Below, piece after piece: positions 14,556 to 15,675 of a stretch of 15,675 nt of DNA. Positions within the stretch are counted from its first letter, which is position 1, and every line of letters begins with the position of its first letter. A program made the translations under genes and the position numbers. The stretch is from an uncultured Anaerosacchariphilus sp. (GTDB taxonomy: Bacteria; Bacillota; Clostridia; Lachnospirales; Lachnospiraceae): contig CAKRTY010000004.1 of the NCBI GenBank assembly GCA_934402125.1, positions 1 through 15,675 of the forward strand. The letters are read 5' to 3'. The notes under the pieces were generated by a model, which saw nothing but the letters and a program-made list of their open reading frames with translations, had not been told where the DNA came from and did not search any database.

Positions 14556-14990
14556 TTATTCGTGCTCAATCTTTGCAATTCTTCTGGCGTGACGCTCTGC
14601 TCCGGAAAACGGCGTGTTCAGAAAAGTATCCACAATCTTAACTGCCAGCCCCGGTCCTACCACGCGGCCGCCCATAGCCAGAATATTGGCGTCATTGTGC
14701 AATCTTGTAGCCTCCGCGCTGAAGCAGTCACTGCACAATGCCGCGCGGATTCCCTTATAACGGTTCGCGGTAATAGAGATTCCGATTCCTGTTCCACAGA
14801 TCAGGATTCCCTTTTCACACTCTCCACTCAGGATGGACTCTGCCACCATTTTCGCGTAATCCGGATAATCCACTGCGTCTTTCGCATTATCGCAACCGAA
14901 GTTTTTGTATTCCAGACCATTTTTGTCCAGATACGCAATCACTTCCTGCATCAGTTCATATCCGCCATGATCACAGCCTAATGCTATCAT
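14556..14990 (-). CDS. rpiB: Ribose-5-phosphate isomerase B
   Basis: This 144-residue RpiB/LacAB-type isomerase interconverts ribulose-5-phosphate and ribose-5-phosphate. Visible are CDHGGYELM (6-14) in the phosphate/substrate site, catalytic C65 in ICGTGIGIS, H98 in RLHNDAN and LAMGGRVVG (about 103-112). The C65 residue favours RpiB of the Cys type. AGGAGG precedes the ATG. It is the first gene of the operon with upp and dCMP deaminase, from the promoter at 15059-15087. Its product is a precursor of PRPP, the co-substrate of Upp next door. A role in allose or galactose-6-phosphate metabolism is possible in this family but not suggested by the neighbours. Confidence 0.95.
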   Translation of the reverse strand: MIALGCDHGGYELMQEVIAYLDKNGLEYKNFGCDNAKDAVDYPDYAKMVAESILSGECEKGILICGTGIGISITANRYKGIRAALCSDCFSAEATRLHNDANILAMGGRVVGPGLAVKIVDTFLNTPFSGAERHARRIAKIEHE

Positions 14991-15058
14991 TTGTTTGTCC
15001 TCCTATGATTTTTTCATTTAGCAGGCTGCTATCTCTGTCAGCCCGCAGTTCTGAACAA

Positions 15059-15087
15059 ATTATATCACCTTTTTTCAGGAATAGCAA
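15059..15087 (-). promoter_or_regulatory. SigA-type promoter of the rpiB-upp-dCMP deaminase operon
   Basis: On the minus strand TTGCTA (15087-15082) and a perfect TATAAT (15064-15059) are 17 bp apart. The leader is about 60 nt and contains an imperfect GC-rich hairpin (about 15021-15046) before AGGAGG. Confidence 0.75.
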
Positions 15088-15114
15088 CGAATTGTTGTCC
15101 GCATTTCTTTTGTA

Positions 15115-15675
15115 TTATGTAAACTTATTTTCGTTCAGATATTTCAGAATTCCCAGATGGACCGCCCACATCAGTTTTCTCTGATATTTCTCGTCCTGAA
15201 GCTTCTTACACTCTTCCCAGTTGCTTAAGAAACCACATTCCACAATGACCGTAGGTACCTATGTATTCTTCAGCAGATAGTAGGTGTCATTGGCCTTTGC
15301 CTGCCGGTGATTGGAAGGATCCGCCACCCGGATCAGCTCCTTTTGCAGAATTTGGGCCAGCTTCTCACTCTCCCTGGAGGTCTTGTAATAGAAGACCTGA
15401 GCGCCGTGGATCTCCTCCCCGTGATAGCTGTTCTGATGAATACTCACCACACAGACCGGTTTTTCCCGATTAATCAGCTCGCAGCGCCGCCGCATATCCT
15501 GCACCTTTTTATTGGAGGTATGCTCATCGTACAGGCCGCCCGCGTCCTCCCTGGTCATCCGTACCTCCACATCCTGCTGCTCCAGCATTTCCCGCAGGGA
15601 AAGGGCCATTTTCAGATTCAGATCCTTCTCCTCCGTCCCGTCCACCCCGATTTTTCCGGGGTCATCTCCTCCATG
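15115..15675 (-). pseudogene. cwlD: CwlD-like N-acetylmuramoyl-L-alanine amidase, interrupted by an in-frame TAG
   Basis: The gene enters from the right edge and reads on the minus strand. Zinc-amidase (Amidase_3) residues are visible: HGGDDPG at the edge (first zinc ligand His, 15675-15673), GTEEKDLNL with a Glu ligand, and SIHQNS with the last His ligand. After DTYYLLKNT there is TAG at 15261-15259, where relatives usually have Gln (CAG). The same frame then continues without a further stop as VPTVIVECGFLSNWEECKKL and on to TAA at 15117-15115. The part lost holds the catalytic Glu of VECGFLSN, so the truncated product should be inactive. CwlD acts with PdaA to make muramic-delta-lactam in spore cortex; general cell-wall amidases share the domain, so the exact role is not certain. 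The break is a single C-to-T change with an otherwise well-kept 3' end, which suggests a recent event or a sequence error. Confidence 0.85.

Noticed and set aside
15259..15261. Programmed read-through or pyrrolysine at the amidase TAG
   Set aside because: No downstream insertion element is visible, relatives usually have Gln here, and this protein family is not known for recoding; a nonsense mutation or sequence error is simpler.
1..15675. CRISPR array, tRNA, rRNA or prophage
   Set aside because: No regularly spaced direct repeats, tRNA-like cloverleaf or phage genes were noticed on reading both strands.

Overview
The window looks like a chromosomal segment of a Gram-positive, gut-type Firmicute, most likely a Lachnospiraceae (Clostridium cluster XIVa) member. 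The evidence is the strong AGGAGG-type ribosome binding sites, SigA-type promoters, moderate GC content, the DnaD/DnaC-type primosome proteins, a long divergent PRPP synthetase and an L-fucose isomerase. The species cannot be named from the sequence alone. I see no phage, insertion sequence, CRISPR array, rRNA or tRNA.

Layout. (1) 1-1055 (+): the 3' part of murC. (2) 1056-1410: a 355-bp gap with five exact TTATNCACA DnaA boxes, several near-boxes, an intrinsic terminator partly built from those boxes, and promoter and leader signals. (3) 1411-4653 (+): a DnaD-domain primosome protein, a DnaC/DnaI-like AAA+ helicase loader and a ribose-phosphate pyrophosphokinase, ended by a bidirectional terminator. 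(4) 4710-9573 (-): a tightly coupled operon, class II aldolase > GT-C-like membrane protein > histidine kinase > response regulator, followed by the 3' scar of another response regulator. (5) 9725-11527 (-): fucI with its own promoter and terminator, divergent from (6) 11727-13144 (+): an AraC-family regulator and a DUF402 protein. (7) 13145-13390: a dense set of inverted repeats and a convergent terminator. (8) 13391-14990 (-): rpiB > upp > dCMP deaminase from a good promoter. (9) 15115-15675 (-): a CwlD-like N-acetylmuramoyl-L-alanine amidase broken by one in-frame TAG and cut by the window edge.

How the parts fit. The DnaD protein and the AAA+ loader would act together to deliver the replicative helicase, and the DnaA boxes in their leader suggest that DnaA regulates or is titrated at this locus. 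RpiB, PRPP synthetase, Upp, dCMP deaminase and the DUF402 protein all touch ribose-phosphate or nucleotide metabolism, although they lie in separate transcripts. The AraC regulator probably controls fucI. The aldolase/GT-C/two-component operon is the least understood part: its 4-bp ATGA overlaps imply coordinated production of a membrane glycosyltransferase-like protein and a sensor pair.

The strongest candidates for follow-up are the DnaA-box cluster, the amber codon that removes the catalytic end of the amidase, the codon-aligned perfect palindrome over the Asp-Glu motif of the GT-C-like gene, the palindromic array at 13159-13315, and the response-regulator scar.
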